This document shows, piece after piece, positions 33,332-43,900 of a stretch of 64,000 bases of DNA. The notes beneath the pieces are model-generated. The model made no database searches, was not told the DNA's origin, and saw only the letters and a list, made by a program, of their open reading frames with translations. A program made the translations under genes and the position numbers. Source of the DNA: Cryptomeria japonica (Eukaryota; Streptophyta; Pinopsida; Cupressales; Cupressaceae); NCBI RefSeq assembly GCF_030272615.1, contig NC_081410.1:572953241-573017240 (forward strand). The letters run 5' to 3'. The first letter of the stretch is position 1. The number at the start of each line of letters is the position of its first letter.

Positions 33332-33408
33332 AAAGGGGGAGATTGTTGGCATATGGAAACTCCAATGAGACATTGTGTGTGATTGAAGGTTTTGTCATTG
33401 ATGGCAAC
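33317..33408 (+). repeat. Inverted repeat bracketing the polypurine tract of A
   Basis: Arms gttgccatcaatgccaaa (33317-33334) and tttgtcattgatggcaac (33391-33408) are complementary at 17 of 18 positions, with a perfect 13-bp stem. The loop of about 56 bases holds the rest of the polypurine tract and the start of the LTR. The arms are expected to lie together near the 3' end of the genomic RNA. Confidence 0.85.
33332..33342 (+). promoter_or_regulatory. Polypurine tract of A
   Basis: aaagggggaga followed by t and then the LTR start TGTTGG. Confidence 0.93.
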
Positions 33409-34170
33409 CTTGTAATCCTATGGCACCAGCAAGACATTATACTAGCAAAAGCATTACACAGGCAACCTTGCAATCCTATGGCACCAGCAAGACATTATAC
33501 CAGCTTCAGCAAGATCAATCTACACTGGCACTGGCACAGAAGGAAATATGTATATCGGCACAGAGGCCGACAAGATTTTTGACATGTAATATTTTGTTTA
33601 TTATTATAAGATGACTTGGCATATTGTAAAATGACTCTTGTATATAAAAGAGATCATTGTAGTCATTTGTAGGATATGGATATGAAGCATAAAAAATTAT
33701 AAGGCAGACCTAATGTGCGAATTGTAGGTCAAGGGTATATGTAAAGAATAGAGTAAGAACTGGTACTGAATCTAGCATTGAAGATGCTATTGTAAAGCAG
33801 TACAGATCATTGGATTTGCATAATCCTCATTGTAAGTCAGTGTGACTTCTTATTGAGCAGTGTGCTCTAGGCAGTTGGCCTTCCTGCATGTGCAGGCCCC
33901 TATTGTAAGTAATATTCTCTTATTGGCCAGTAAGTGAATATTGTGGGTCACAAATCCCACCAAGGTTTTTCCCACACTAGGTTTCCTTGTTAAACATCTT
34001 GTGTTATGGTGTTCTTTTCATGTGGATATTTTTGATTCTGTTATTTACATTAATTGTTGCATACCGGTATACCATTACTTTATGTTTTGCATATTCAGTT
34101 TTAAGAAAATTACATTACCGGTCAGATACTGATTCACCCCCCCCTCTAAGTATCTATGGGAACCCTAATA
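33344..34170 (+). repeat. 3' LTR of A
   Basis: 827 bp, pairing with 29506-30331. The terminal CTAACA has become ctaata. Differences from the 5' copy are mostly transitions. Confidence 0.95.
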
Positions 34171-34175
34171 TAAAA

Positions 34176-35766
34176 TTACACTATTCTCTATACTTTCCTT
34201 ATCATCAGTTGATAGTGTATTATATATTTTATTGATGTTCTTCAACTCACCATCTTCTGTGATTTCACTAAGAAGTTTGTTTATAGGATAGTTTGTTTCA
34301 CCTTCTTCTTAGGAATCATCTTCTTCATCAAAGGCCTTATTGTCTATTGCTTCTGTCTTGTCCTTTTAGGTGTAGGAGAGGGTTCCGGTGAGGGTTTTCT
34401 TTTCCTTTCAACCCTTTTAAATACAACAAGTATATCACTTTTAGAAGAAGTTCCAAGCAGTGAAAGATGAGTTTCCGATTGAGGTGCTTCTAACTCTTTC
34501 ACTTATACCAGTTTGTCTCAGAACATCTTCCTTGATTGCCTTTGCCTATCTGGTTCCTTTCCTTACGGTTGCTTCAACCTTCTTAACCCTTTATCTAGAT
34601 TGAATTCCACTTTCTATTGTTTTGATATTTCCAAAAACTTCCTCTTCCGATTCCTTTGGAGCTTCAAGGAGGGCTTTTGCATATGTTACTATGATGTTGT
34701 CATATGTTTCATATCCCATTTCAATTACCCAAATAGTTCAAGGGATAACTGCTTCCATCCAAATTTCATCTTTCTTGATCACAAAACAGATTTCCTTTTG
34801 ATACTTATCCACAATAGTTTGTGATAATCTTACTCTAGTCTTCATTCGAGCCTTCAATGCTTGAAAATACTCATTTATGTTTTTCTCCCTATTTTCTCCC
34901 ATATTGTTTAGTAAATCTAACAATTGTTTTCCTACCGATATGTCAAAACTAAAATCTCTAGCACCAATACTGGGTACTTGTTTAGTTATGTATAGCATCA
35001 GGCAAACAAGTAAGTTTCCAAATTTGAATGTTCCTTTCTTATCTCTTTTTATCTTTCCCAAATTGTCTATCAACTCATCTTTAAGCCATTCACATATATC
35101 TATTCTTGCATTATCATTTACCATATCATAGGCACTCTTGATAAATAGGCTAGAAACTAAATTTAGCCTATTTGCATGTGTAGCCTTATAACCTAAGATC
35201 ATACTAATAAATCTGACATTTATATCCTTCACATCGTTTACCCTTAGAGATCTTTTATCAAATGTTGCACCAGTTAGGTTTGTCACTATGTCATTTGAGA
35301 CCATATTTGTTTTCTCCAGTCTGTTACCAGTGGAGGGTAACCCTATTACAGTTGTTACTGCTTGTTTTGTGATTTTATGAATAGAGTCTAACCAGAAAAA
35401 TTCACCGTGTACTCTGCTTAACACAATCCTTATGATATCCTTGGGAAAATCCGGGATACTAATAATTTCAGTGAAACCTAGGGTTTCCACTATCTTATGT
35501 TCAAGTTTGACATTTCTGGATTCATCATAGATTACAGTCTTATACATATTTTTAATCTCATCATCACCTAGTTCATCAATATGACAATGTATGTACATCC
35601 TAGGGTCTTTAGCATATACTACTCCTTTAGGGATTTGAGAGAATGCACCTATGCTATCATCTTTCTTTGCAATTTTGGGAACTAGCTGAAATATGGGTCT
35701 AGGTCACTTAACAACTTCAACAATAGTTGGGTTTGCAATAAATTTAGGAGTGGATAAAGATGCCAT
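34176..35766 (-). pseudogene. ORF2 of G, N-terminal part
   Basis: ATG at 35766 (MASLSTPKFIANPTIVEVVK, then a TAG). The stretch from 35598 to 34738 is open for 286 codons: VLSRVHGEFFWLDSIHKITK, then AVTTVIGLPSTGN, TNLTGATFDKRSLRVNDVKD, ISMILGYKATHANRL, TFKFGNLLVCLMLYI, and MKTRVRLSQTIVDKYQKEIC ending at VIP. Beyond it a basic linker (RKRKPSPEPSPTPKRTRQKQ) leads to the A insertion at 34175. This is the best-preserved N-terminal domain of the family. I do not recognise it; the RVHGEFFW...VTTVIGLPSTG pattern loosely resembles the start of plant mobile domains. Confidence 0.8.
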
Positions 35767-36137
35767 AGCTATAAATACCTCAATGTGCCTTAAGGATGGA
35801 TTATTTCATGGATTGCTTCATTTCTTCACTTAGAATGCCTTCGCTTAGGCTCTCGATGATTTGAATGCTCAATGAATGGAAAAGGAGCCAAAGCACTTGC
35901 TTTATAATGTTATTTTCGCCAACTACCATATTTAATGCTTGCTGGTTAAGTCACAACTTAACTCATCTGGTGGTATAGAAGTAATTTCAACTTCTTACCA
36001 TCAACCGAGGGAATAATAGCATGTTTTTTGTTTTATTGCTAAACCCCCCAAAAGAATTTTCTTCAGTTAGATGAAGATTCTCGTGTTGGTGGAGTGTTAC
36101 TCCATTCTATCGATGGAGGAGTATTCCCATCAATATT
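35767..36137 (-). other. Spacer between ORF1 and ORF2 of G, with a TATA-like box
   Basis: No gene. The minus strand reads ATTATAAA at 35901-35908, 135 bp before the ORF2 ATG. Element I has the same box at the same distance. It could drive a separate ORF2 transcript (inference). Confidence 0.55.
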
Positions 36138-37175
36138 CTAATCTAACTTTCTGATCCATTGTTTTGAGAATTCTTGTTTTACCTCTTCAACTTTTTCTTT
36201 ACCTTTCAAACTCGGACCTTTGTTATTTGTCGATGAGGACTTGCTTCTACAGAATTTAGCAATATGTCCAATCTTATTACAGGCATAACAAGTCACATTG
36301 TTCTTCTGAATAGCTTTCCCATATCCTATGTCGGTATGTGTTCTGCATTGATTAGATAAGTGCCCAAATCTTCCACAAACATAACATCTTACATTCATTC
36401 TACAATTTTCTGAATTATGACCAACTTTGTTGCATTTGGAACATTGACCGGTGGGTATATTAGTGTTCTGATAATTTCTAGATCTACACTAATTTTCTCT
36501 ATGACCATACTTGTTATAGTTAAAGCATTTGCCATTAAATTTGTAAGTAGTAGGTTGTCTTACCGGTTTGTTATGATCATGATTGTTTGCAGTATCGGTG
36601 CTTTCACCAATTTCAAAGCCAAGGCCATTTGTATCACCATTAGGTTTCTGATTCTTCAACATGTCACCAAGTTCTTCTGAAATTTTCTTGAATTTCTCCT
36701 TGTGATGATTTGTAGCAGTCAGTTCATTCTCCAAGATTCCTTTTTGTCTCATGAGTTCAGTTTTGTCATTTTGTGTATGCATTAGATCTATCTTCAACGT
36801 ATCATTTTCATGAATGAGTCTTGTGTTTTCATTTCTAGCATCATTTAGTCTTCTAACCAAGTCTTTTTCATTCTTCTTTCTATCTTCAATTTCTTTACAA
36901 AATATCATAGGCATATCCTGCATCTCATTCTTTGTTGTACTAATTTCTTGTCTTAGCTTGTTTACCAAATCATTAAGAGTTTCCTTTTCATTTTCCTCAT
37001 TCTGCATTTTTTCACAAAGTTCTCTTCTCTTGTTCCTTGCAATAGTAAAATTCTCTTGAAGTGCTTGAATAATATCCTAAGCAGCCTTGAGATCATCTTC
37101 AAGTTTGATATTCTTCACCTTTTCTACATCATAGTCTACAAGAGTTGTTTCTAATTGTTTTCTCAAGTTTTCCAT
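36138..37175 (-). pseudogene. ORF1 of G: coiled-coil, zinc-knuckle Gag-like protein
   Basis: ATG at 37175, about 60 bp after the primer site. Coiled coil to about residue 170 (one stop near 37078), low-complexity Asp/Asn linker, then knuckles CFNYNKYGHREN-CR (one Cys changed to Tyr and a stop inside), CSKCNKVGHNSENC, CYVCGRFGHLSNQC and CYACNKIGHIAKFC, then a basic Ser/Lys tail ending at 36138. This copy is nearly intact, with about three lesions, and shows the intended layout of ORF1: roughly 340 residues, coiled coil plus four knuckles. By analogy with Gag it should bind the element RNA. Confidence 0.83.
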
Positions 37176-37232
37176 CTCTACCAGTGACAAGATCTTCCTC
37201 AAGTTGTTAGGCTTTTGAAAATAGAGGACTAG

Positions 37233-37244
37233 GCTCTTATACCA
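37233..37244 (-). promoter_or_regulatory. Primer binding site of G (iMet type, one mismatch)
   Basis: The minus strand reads TGGTATAAGAGC, one base different from the standard TGGTATCAGAGC, next to the LTR end at 37247. Confidence 0.88.
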
Positions 37245-37246
37245 AT

Positions 37247-38032
37247 TGTTAGGATTCCCAAAGATACTGAGAAGGGGGGGTGAATTAGTATCTAACCAGT
37301 ATATTAATTTACTTGACTTAAAACATGAAAAACATATTAAAACTATGTATCAGTAAACCAGAAATAATGTAGTAAACAAGAATAACAACAACCACATGAG
37401 AAGCACACCATAACATAGCATTTTAATGAGGAAACCCAGTATGGGAAAAACCTTGGTGGGATTTGTGACCCACAATATTCCCTTATTGGCCAATAAGGGA
37501 ATATTACTCTTACAATAGATGTTTGCACATGCAGGAAGGCCAAGTGCCTAGAGCTCACTACTCAATTACAAAATAAATCGCATTGACTTACAAAATGGAT
37601 TATATTAATCCAAAGTCTAATACTACTTTAGATTAGCATCTGCTATGCCAGATCCAGTACCGGTTTAAGCTCCGCTACATACATAAACCCTTAACCAATA
37701 ATTTGCATATTAGGTCTACATATTTTTGCCTTTCTCCTTATTACAAAATGATCTACAATGATCTCATACATATATGAGTCATATTACAACTCGCCATGTT
37801 GGCTTACAATGATTTTACAATTAATTACAATATATATTTTAAACAAAATTGAAGTCGGCCAAGGTGCCAATATCCTTCCTTTCACTGTCGATGTTTTGTA
37901 TGTCGGTGTAGAGTCTATCGATGTTGGTGCCAATATATTTGTCTTGTTGGTATCATATGATTGCAAGGTTTCCATTAATGACAAAACCTTCAATCACCTA
38001 CAATTTCTCATTGGAGTGTGCATTTACCAACA
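37247..38032 (-). repeat. 5' LTR of G
   Basis: 786 bp, the same length as the 3' LTR. The inner end abuts the primer site and the outer end reads ccaaca followed by the target duplication atatc. Confidence 0.93.
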
Positions 38033-39569
38033 ATATCCCCTTCCAACACCAAACAAACCTCCAAATTCTTTGATGTCATGCACCATCTCATTAATTGTTG
38101 GAGCTTTATTCCTTTGACTTCTTTTAACCTATTTTACTTCCACATCTAATCCAATGTCACCTTCTTTCTTATCCTCTTTAAGTTTTGGATCACTCTTCCT
38201 CTTTCTGGTGTAAGTTACTCCTACCAGTCTATCTCTGCTTGGTGAAGATACCAGAGTACCTGGATTCTTTTACTTTGTGTATGTTGTCCGTTTAGTTGTT
38301 ACAGTGCCCTTTGGTTTTGTTTTTGTCACTTTCTTCTTTTCACCAGCCTATTGTTCATCTTTGGAAGGTGTGACCACTACTTTCTCACTCACATCAATGG
38401 AGGTAGTGGCACCGGATGCTTCACCTCCATATTTCTTGTCCAAGGGTATCTATCATTTCCTTTAATTTTCTTTTAATGATAGGCACTTGAAGTTATTTTT
38501 TTATTTTACAACTTGCCTCCTCATATGTTCCAAACCTCTTTGCCTTCAAATCTACTAGTTTAGATAGAAGCATATTGATATGAATTTTAACCAGATTTGA
38601 TGAAACCTCATATCCCATAGGTGGAACCCAAAAAGTTTTGGTTCAACTTCTTGGATAATACAACAATCTGTATCTACAAGAAAACAGATGTTGTTCTTGT
38701 ATTTTTACACTATTCCGATTGGAATTCTTTCCCTCTTGTGCATTCTAGTTTAAAATTCTATGAAATAACCCCACATTGCTTCCCCAAAACTATCTTCCAA
38801 ATCCTTAATCATTTCACCTATCTAAACCATGATAGGTTTCTCCTTTGACCATACTACATTACCCTTACTAGGAAAGTATTTGAAGGATTGCTTCTTATCC
38901 TTCTATTTTAGCACATAGAAGAATATACATACTAGTAGAGAGCCATATTTGAAGGATTGCTTCTTATCCTTCTTTATTCTTTCTATGTTCACCATGAAGT
39001 ACTTTGAATCATCCTGCATATATCATATGTTACATCTTCTTTGATAATCTAGTATCCAGCATGGATGGCACCACTCAACACACTATTCATCCGGCTTGAT
39101 CGATATATCCTATAACCCAACACTACAAAGGAAAATATTACTTCAACATCCTTAATATGAGTGATAGTCATTTCTCAATTATCACACCACGATTTGGTTA
39201 ACCGGATGACTTCATTTGATGAAATCATTCATAGGGTTAATGCTTCACTGGTAGCACTAAACCCAGTCACTCTTTGAATCACCTCCTTTGAAATATTGAT
39301 CAGTGTATTAGCCTCCAACCACAAAAATTTATCGTGAACCTTTCTTAGTACCTATCTAACCTAGTCATCATGAAACTGAATAGGAAAATCAATCACATTT
39401 TCCAGATCCTTTGTCTTTAGAGATAGAAATTCTGGCTTCAATTGATCATTGTCACAGAACCCATTAAACTCATTTCAAATGAACTTATCTGCAAGTTCTT
39501 TGAGCTTGCAATGAATGTAGGAGCGAATATCTTCTACCAACAATACACCGAAGGGAATAGATGATAAAT
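38033..39569 (-). pseudogene. ORF2 of F, middle part (N-terminal domain), heavily decayed
   Basis: Between the insertion points of G and H the minus strand can be read as a broken ORF2 N-terminal domain: YIHCKLKELADKFI, then VLRKVHDKFLWLEANTLINI, VIQRVTGFSATSEA, VVLGYRIYRSSRMNSVLSGA and KYFP-like fragments. Stops and shifts occur every 20-60 codons and there is a short internal duplication (gaaggattgcttcttatcctt at about 38880 and 38952). It links the upstream piece at 47216-47417 to the C-terminal piece at 24844-26720. Confidence 0.65.
39565..39569. repeat. Target-site duplication of H (left copy)
   Basis: taaat here and taaag at 47216-47220, four of five bases equal. Both flank the LTR ends of H and rejoin the ORF2 frame of F. 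Confidence 0.65.
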
Positions 39570-40728
39570 TGATGAATACTAAGAGGGGGGGTGAATTAGT
39601 ATGCCAAAAATCTTTCTACTTAAACACTTTACTAGACTACCAATAAACCGATAAAATAGTATAGCAAACAAACCTGTTAGCACACATTCAAACCAAATAG
39701 CAAATAATGTATTTACCCACAGAAGTACAAACACCATAACACAAGATATTTTGATGTGGAAACCCAAATGGGAAAAACCACGGTGAGATGAAACTCACAA
39801 GTAACTATCTACAAAATAGGAACCAAACCAGTTAAGGTCATACAATGTTCTTTTCTAGAACAGATTCTATTAGGAATCTCAATCTCTATTAGGAGATAAG
39901 TCCAATTAAAGACTACCTTGCTAGAGGATTTTAGATCCACAAATGTGAACCACCTTGTTAGAGGATTTACAAAAAGCTTTTGGGCCTACCCAGTTAAGGG
40001 CTTCAGACTTGTCAAAGATGTGAGTAATCAACAAGTGAGTGATCTAGCAAATAGCACAGATTGCTTGGTTAGATCCTTGATAGCTCATTCTTAATGCATT
40101 CCAGTATTACTTCAGTCTTCAACACATTCACACTCTACTTTCACTCACAGACCTGAACTTCTCTTCTATGATCGTACTTACAAAAACTCTTCAACCACCT
40201 TAAAACCTAGCAACAACCTAAAACCCTAGACATGATGTCCTTATCAAGGAATCTGATTTCATGTCGGTCCAATACAATTACAATACAATTTCCTAGGTTC
40301 AATGCATCTAGACATATTCTGTAACACGACACAAAAAGCATTGTTAAAGTGTCGGCAAACAATCAGTGGATGATAACTCATCACAAAATGTCGGTTGGTA
40401 ACTCATCACAGAGTATTACCGATTCATACAAAAAACCGATTTAAGCAAAATACCGATTATCAGTTTGATAAAATGAAGACTGGGAAATGTGAGTTGTGTC
40501 ATTTCATTCCTTCATATGGCTTAAGATCCTCGAACTGCTTGGGGTCTTCATACCGCTTCAGATCGGTAAACAATTTTTGCAAAACATCGATAGTCTAAAG
40601 ACTATAATACATCATACCGGTTGGAACAAATATCGGTTGAGCTTTAAATCATACATACAAAAAGTGATCTCAAATCAAGTATGTGTCCATCAATGACATT
40701 CACAGCTTCAATATCAAAAATGCCAACA
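39570..40728 (-). repeat. 3' LTR of H
   Basis: 1159 bp, starting tgatgaatactaagagg on the plus strand and ending ccaaca. It holds degenerate ttagaggattta motifs near 39925-39990. Confidence 0.93.
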
Positions 40729-40755
40729 ATCTCCCCCTTTGGCATTGATGGCAAC
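40683..40755 (-). repeat. Inverted repeat bracketing the polypurine tract of H
   Basis: Arms gtgtccatcaatgacatt (40683-40700) and tttggcattgatggcaac (40738-40755) share the complementary core ccatcaatg; 13 of 18 positions pair. The 37-base loop contains the rest of the polypurine tract. Confidence 0.6.
40730..40740 (-). promoter_or_regulatory. Polypurine tract of H
   Basis: The minus strand reads AAAGGGGGAGA before the LTR start. Further purine runs lie upstream (GGCAAAGGGGGAGAAG at about 40894-40909 and TTAGGGGGAGTAAT at about 40816-40829). Confidence 0.9.
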
Positions 40756-40962
40756 ACTTAGGAAAATTTTGACATCTAAGTGTTTTGCAACAAAAAAATA
40801 TGCCATAATCAAAATTACTCCCCCTAAGCATATGCACTATCCCTTTTGTAGAAATAACATGAAAGTATACATCAAAACATTCAAAATTTATACTTCTCCC
40901 CCTTTGCCAACAATGACAAAAGTATTGCAGACTAACCCCTTTTTCATTAAAATAATAAGTGT

Positions 40963-43900
40963 TTATGACAGTAAAGAGTAAAACTTGTCAAAAACTGATT
41001 TAAAGTCCTGCAAAAATTGCTTCATGGATAAGGGCCATGAGTCAAGTAGGGAGGTAGCCACCTCTTTCTCTGTCTGCATCTAGGAGACTTGTTCTTCCAT
41101 GGCATCTATCATGCTCATCTCTTGAGTGATCGTTAGGGCATCAAGATTTAGATAGCACTTCTGGAGAATTTGCAATCTAGGCAGTAGGACTAGTTGAAGT
41201 TCCTACAAATTTCATGTCTGGTTGCTTATCTCTACTTCTAGCCTTTCAGACTATAGTTGAAGCCGATGAACAGTTTGTCCATATGTGGAAAAGGAGTCAT
41301 AGGGCATCTTGAAGGTGCTAATAAATGATTGCATATAAAATTGTAGATCAGATTGCAGTTTGTCCTTCTGACTGAGCACATCATCACAGAATAACTGAGG
41401 TTGGCAAATCTTGCTGAGTAGTAGATTGCCCTCATTCATTGCATCTCTAATATCCTTTTGTGCCTTTTGGAGATTCGACTAGAGCTCTGTTAATTTTCTC
41501 ACCAGGGTAGTGTCCAGAGCCTTTTGATGTGCCTTCTTGGCATTTGCTTCTGCAACCTCTTCCAAGCTTTGCACCTGATCATCGACAACTACACATAGAA
41601 GCTTCAATTGTGCAAGTGAGGAATCGGTACTGGGAAGGTTCATATTGGGTATCAAATTGGTAAGTGTTTCCACCACAGTTTGGATAACATCTTCCTCCTT
41701 TTTCCTCCTTAGAGCATCTAATCACTCTTGAGCAAGCTTAATTCTATTCAACAACTTCGATTCATTTGCAGACTGGAGGTCAATAGGACTGGTAATTATA
41801 GCCAGTTTAGCCTAACTACCAGTTGCCATTGGAGTCTCCACTTGTGTGCTCTTTTCTACTGCTTCCTTGTCCTTGGCTTTTTGTTGGTCTTCTTGAGCCT
41901 TCCTCTGCTCCTCTTCTTCTTTCTTTCTTTTCTCTTCTTGTCTCTTCATCTTTTCACTTCTTCTCTTCTTCATTCTTCTTCTTCTCTTCTTCCTTCTTCC
42001 TCTTTTCCTCTTCCTGTTTCTTCTCTTCCTCTTTTGACTTCTCCTCTTCTTTCTTTTCCTCTTCCTTCTTCTTCCTCTCTTCCTCTTGTTTCTTATTTTC
42101 CTCTTATTTTCTCTTCTTCTCCTCTTCTTTTCTTTTATCCTCTTCCTCTTTCTTTTTTTCCTCCTCTTTTCTCTTATCCTCTTCCTCTTTCTTATTTTTC
42201 TCCTCTTTTCTCTTATCTACTTCCTCTTTCCTCTTTTCCTCTTCTTTTTTCTTAACCTCTTCATCTACCTATTTCTTCTTTTAAACTTCTTATTGCTTCT
42301 TTTCATGTCCCGTTCATTCTGATGGTGCATCTTGAGTAACATTTTCACCATCTAAGGCATCTACATCAATGGGGTCCATTTGTTCTATGACCGGTTCTTC
42401 TTCACTGTTATACACCTCATCCAGTTTGCCAATTTTTGGTTCTTGCTCAGCTTTTATGTTGGCTTCAGCCACTTGATGCATCTTAAGAGGTTCTTGAGCA
42501 TGAGTATGTGTATCCTTGATCACTTCTTGACCCTTTCCTTCCAGTAATAGGAGTCTTCTTCTTCTCATGAAGAAGAGGCCTTTGTATTTAATCATAACTT
42601 CAAAAAGTTCTGAATTTGATACATTAGGAAAATGTTGAGAAAATATTTCCTCCCTCATTTCCTGTTCCTTTTCTATGGAAATGCACCATTTATTGTCTAA
42701 AGAATTAGACAAAGAAATTGGTGTCTCAGATCTAATTTCTGAAGGCGACAAGTCATTAACACACAAATACTTAATGATTTCCTATTCAACTTCTTCTTTT
42801 TCTTCATCATTGATGTCTTCAAAACAATCAATTAAATCATTTAGCACTTTTCTCCTAATATTATTTATATTTCTTTGACAATGTGTCAAAGGTTTGTAAG
42901 AAGAAATATCAATATTTACTGGTGCAGATGATGCCAGTTCATTCTTTGTCTTTTTCTTTGTTTGCCTAGTCTTCTTCTTAGGTGGTTCTTCTGACACAAT
43001 TTCTTCTAAGTCAGGTGTATTTCTTTTTGTCTTTTTCTTCCTCTCAAAGACTTTTGCAGGTGTCATTTCTGGTTTCTTCTTAACTAGTGACCACTTGGTC
43101 ACTTTGGGACTAGTTGCAGTAACTGGTGTCGATGCTGAAGGCATGGCCTTTCCTTTCTTTTCTGAGGCTTTTGCAACCAGTGTAACCCTTTCCGAATAGG
43201 TGTTGGTTCTCTTTGCCTTAGGATCAAGGGGTGAGGCGATTAGGGTGGAAGCATACCCATCCAACATATCATTCATTACCTCATAGCCCATAGGCTCTAC
43301 TTCTTCTTGTCTGGGCTCAATAGCCTCCATTATGCGTTCATCCACTTTGATGGTGAAGCAAATGTCTTCCTCATACTTTTTCACTAAATCACTAGATATT
43401 CTTATCCTTTGGCTCATCTTGCATTTGAACTCATCAAAGTATTTATTCAGTGCCTCCGGATAGCCAATTCCACCCGCTTGTAGGCTCTCCTTGATTTGTT
43501 TTGTCACCTGTTGGTCGACAGACCATTTAATGTCACCTACTCCTAGAAAGTAGCCTTGAAAGTAAAAGAACAACCCAACTAGTAGTTGTTCAAACTTGAA
43601 TCTCAGTGCATTGTCTTGTTTGATCGACTTAAGATTCAACATAAGTTGTCTTTACATACAAGTGCATAGATCAAATGATGCATCTTCTTTGATCATCTTG
43701 TAAGCTGCATTTACCACTATAGAAGAGACAAAATTAATTTTTCTAGCAGAGAACGTTCAGTAACCTATCACCATGCAAGCATACTTGACCAGATCATCCT
43801 TGATTGAGTTGACGGTCATACAACGTGAGTCGCTCACTGAACTGGTGAGCTTGGACATTTCAATCTTGCTAACCTTCCCTAGGGCTGGCACTTCCCCTAT

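Larger units (their letters stand above)
29506..34170 (+). mobile_element. Element A: complete 4.7-kb non-autonomous copia-like element inserted in G
   Basis: Two LTRs (826 and 827 bp, roughly 4-5% different by eye), an iMet-type primer site, one fused ORF1-ORF2 coding region, a polypurine tract and a perfect 5-bp target duplication (taaaa). It belongs to the same family as G and I and is inserted in G in the opposite orientation. It has no pol and lacks the N-terminal domain of ORF2. The perfect duplication and low LTR divergence make it one of the younger insertions of the group. Confidence 0.95.
26721..38032 (-). mobile_element. Element G: complete non-autonomous copia-like element (ORF1/ORF2 type), split by A
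   Basis: Both LTRs are 786 bp (26721-27506 and 37247-38032) and about 93% identical by eye. Between them on the minus strand: primer site (37233-37244), ORF1 (36138-37175), ORF2 (35766 to 34176, then 29505 to about 27738 beyond the nested element A), and polypurine tract (27508-27518). Without A the element is about 6.6 kb and has no pol. This is the clearest full structure of the group. Confidence 0.9.

Noticed and set aside
41728-42322. Ser/Leu/Phe-rich plus-strand frames
   Set aside because: They are the antisense of the Lys/Glu repeat of ORF2 in H; low complexity only.
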